This document shows, piece after piece, positions 4,639 through 5,705 of a DNA stretch of 5,705 nucleotides. The notes under the pieces are model-generated. The model searched no databases. It had not been told where the DNA came from and saw only the letters and a program-made list of their open reading frames with translations. The position numbers and the translations under genes are program-made. The first letter of the stretch is position 1, and every line of letters begins with the position of its first letter. This stretch comes from CAVPRW01 sp046727435 [NCBI: bacterium] (GTDB lineage: Bacteria; Tectomicrobia; Entotheonellia; J063): NCBI GenBank assembly GCA_046727435.1, contig JBKPCR010000547.1, positions 1-5,705 of the forward strand. The letters run 5' to 3'.

Positions 4639-5369
4639 CCCCGATGTCCAGCCCATTGCTCGACGTGCAACATGTGACAAAGCGCTTCGGCGGCTTCCAG
4701 GCGCTCACCGATGTGAGCCTGGAGGTGCACGATGGGGAACGTGTCGGCCTCATCGGGCCGAACGGCTCGGGGAAGACGACACTGATCAACTGCATCGCCG
4801 GTGTATTGCGGATCGATGGGGGCAGGATCCGCTTTCGGGGGACGGATATTACTACCCGTCCGGCCCACCAGCGGACCCGGCTGGGTATCGCCCGGACGTT
4901 CCAGATCCCCAAACCATTTACCAGCATGACGATGCTCGAGAATCTGTGCATTCCCTTGACCTATGTTCGGCCGAGGCAGGTGCATGGCGGCGATATCGCG
5001 TCCGCGGCCATGGCGATCCTCGAGCGTATCGGCCTGGCGAGGAAGGCCCACGTCACCGTCAGCAGCCTGACGCTGATCGAGTTGCGCAAGCTCGAGCTCG
5101 CCCGCGCCATGGCGGCCAGGCCGCTGCTGCTGATCGCCGATGAGGCCATGGCAGGACTCTCCAGCGTCGAGGTGGATGAGATCTTGGCCATTCTGGTCAG
5201 GCTCAACGACGAGGGCATCACCATTATTATGATCGAACACATCATGCGGGCGGTCATGCGCTTTTCGAGTCGGATCGTCGTTCTCGACGCCGGACAAACG
5301 ATCGCTGATGGGACGCCGGAGGACATCCTGCACCATAGCGCTGTGGAGAAAGCTTACCTTGGCACATAG
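4635..5369 (+). CDS. livG: Branched-chain amino acid-type ABC transporter ATPase LivG
   Basis: A 244-residue cytoplasmic ABC ATPase that powers LivHM. Visible motifs: aromatic A-loop region near Phe18, Walker A GPNGSGKTT (41-49), Q-loop Gln90 in RTFQIPKPF, Walker B LLLIADE (164-170, catalytic Glu170), D-loop GLSSVE (174-179) and switch His202 in MIEHIMRAV. ARTFQ and the C-terminal EDILHHSAVEKAYLG tail are typical of LivG. The signature, normally LSGGQ or in LivG often YGxQ, reads LTLIELRK (145-152) with no glycine, although the following LELARAMA helix is normal. I recall LivG relatives with LTL-type degenerate signatures, so this is likely a subfamily trait and not damage. The GTG at 4635 overlaps the livM stop by 4 bases; ATG at 4644, with GGAAG 8 bases upstream, is an alternative giving 241 residues. 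livF overlaps its 3' end. Confidence 0.93.
   Translation: MTPMSSPLLDVQHVTKRFGGFQALTDVSLEVHDGERVGLIGPNGSGKTTLINCIAGVLRIDGGRIRFRGTDITTRPAHQRTRLGIARTFQIPKPFTSMTMLENLCIPLTYVRPRQVHGGDIASAAMAILERIGLARKAHVTVSSLTLIELRKLELARAMAARPLLLIADEAMAGLSSVEVDEILAILVRLNDEGITIIMIEHIMRAVMRFSSRIVVLDAGQTIADGTPEDILHHSAVEKAYLGT
5345..5348 (+). promoter_or_regulatory. Ribosome binding site of livF
   Basis: GGAG inside the last codons of livG lies 10 bases before TTG 5359, supporting that start. The next in-frame start codon (GTG 5407) would cut off the first ABC strand. Confidence 0.5.
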
Positions 5370-5705
5370 AATCGTCCTCCATGATGTCGATGCTGGCTAT
5401 GGCGCTGTGCGGGTGCTCCACCATGTCTCTCTTACGGTCAACGACGGTGAGACGGTCGTGCTGCTGGGTACCAATGGCAACGGCAAGAGCACCCTCATGC
5501 GCTGCATCATGGGCCTGGTACAGGTCGATGCTGGCGAGATCTTTCTGGAGACCGACGGGGAACGGATCAACCTCGTGGGTCTGGCTCCTGAGGCGATCGT
5601 CAACCTTGGCATCACGCTCGTACCCGAGGGTCGCCGGCTCTTTCCGAAGCTCACCGTGGAAGAGAATCTCCTGCTTGGCGCTTATCGGGCTGAAGCGCGC
5701 CCGGA
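5359..5705 (+). CDS. livF: Branched-chain amino acid-type ABC transporter ATPase LivF, N-terminal half
   Basis: The gene runs off the right edge: 115 complete codons of an expected 230-240. The frame begins at TTG 5359 (LAHRIVLHDVDAGYG), overlapping the livG end by 11 bases. Walker A is GTNGNGKST (residues 37-45), and GYGAVRVLHHVSL (13-25) is the usual LivF opening, with Tyr14 as the A-loop aromatic. The Q-loop region reads LVPEGRRLFPKLTVEENLLLGAY, the LivF hallmark in which VPEGR stands where other ABC proteins have Gln. Signature, Walker B and switch His lie beyond the window. It pairs with LivG as the second cytoplasmic ATPase. The Walker A Thr38 where Gly, Pro or Arg is more common is a minor variation. 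Position after livHMG matches standard liv operon order. Confidence 0.92.
   Translation, partial: MAHRIVLHDVDAGYGAVRVLHHVSLTVNDGETVVLLGTNGNGKSTLMRCIMGLVQVDAGEIFLETDGERINLVGLAPEAIVNLGITLVPEGRRLFPKLTVEENLLLGAYRAEARP

Noticed and set aside
4416-5336. 306-residue open frame on the minus strand
   Set aside because: It lies opposite livM/livG, is rich in Arg, His, Asp and Pro without domain pattern, and the plus strand carries complete ABC motifs. It is a shadow of GC-rich codon use.

Overview
The window is a GC-rich bacterial stretch, coding on the plus strand throughout, that reads as one catabolic and uptake locus. Composition, Shine-Dalgarno sites and short gene junctions fit an uncultivated soil or marine bacterium of proteobacterial or similar type, but nothing here fixes the taxon. 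No tRNA, rRNA, CRISPR array, insertion sequence or integrase was seen, and no gene-free stretch exceeds 170 bases.

Layout: (1) positions 2-385 hold the C-terminal part of a vicinal-oxygen-chelate (glyoxalase/extradiol dioxygenase-fold) protein cut by the left edge. (2) A 156-base gap contains a strong 18-pair stem-loop. (3) Positions 542-1612 encode a complete luciferase-like flavin/F420 monooxygenase. (4) A 169-base gap holds several inverted repeats and a perfect AAGGAGG ribosome site. (5) Positions 1782-2711 encode an NMT1/THI5-like (SsuA/NrtA-type) binding-protein-fold protein, interrupted after 73 codons by an in-frame TGA while the remaining 235 codons continue in the same frame. (6) Positions 2785-5705 encode a branched-chain amino acid-type (HAAT) ABC transporter: permeases LivH and LivM, ATPase LivG, and the first half of ATPase LivF, packed with 3-base or overlapping junctions.

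Working model (inference): the transporter imports a small organic compound, and the monooxygenase and the VOC protein oxidise it or open its ring. The NMT1-like protein may sense, bind or act on the same compound. No LivJ/LivK-type periplasmic binding protein is in the window, and the NMT1-like protein has no visible signal peptide, so it is not an obvious partner for the transporter.

The observation most worth following up is the TGA at 2001-2003. It may be a recent nonsense mutation, a sequence error or a recoded (selenocysteine) codon. A short hairpin starts 10 bases after the TGA, with an apical loop 16 bases downstream that begins with G. Other points are a LivG without a recognisable LSGGQ signature, a Gln replacing the first metal-ligand His in the VOC protein, and structured gaps around the monooxygenase gene.
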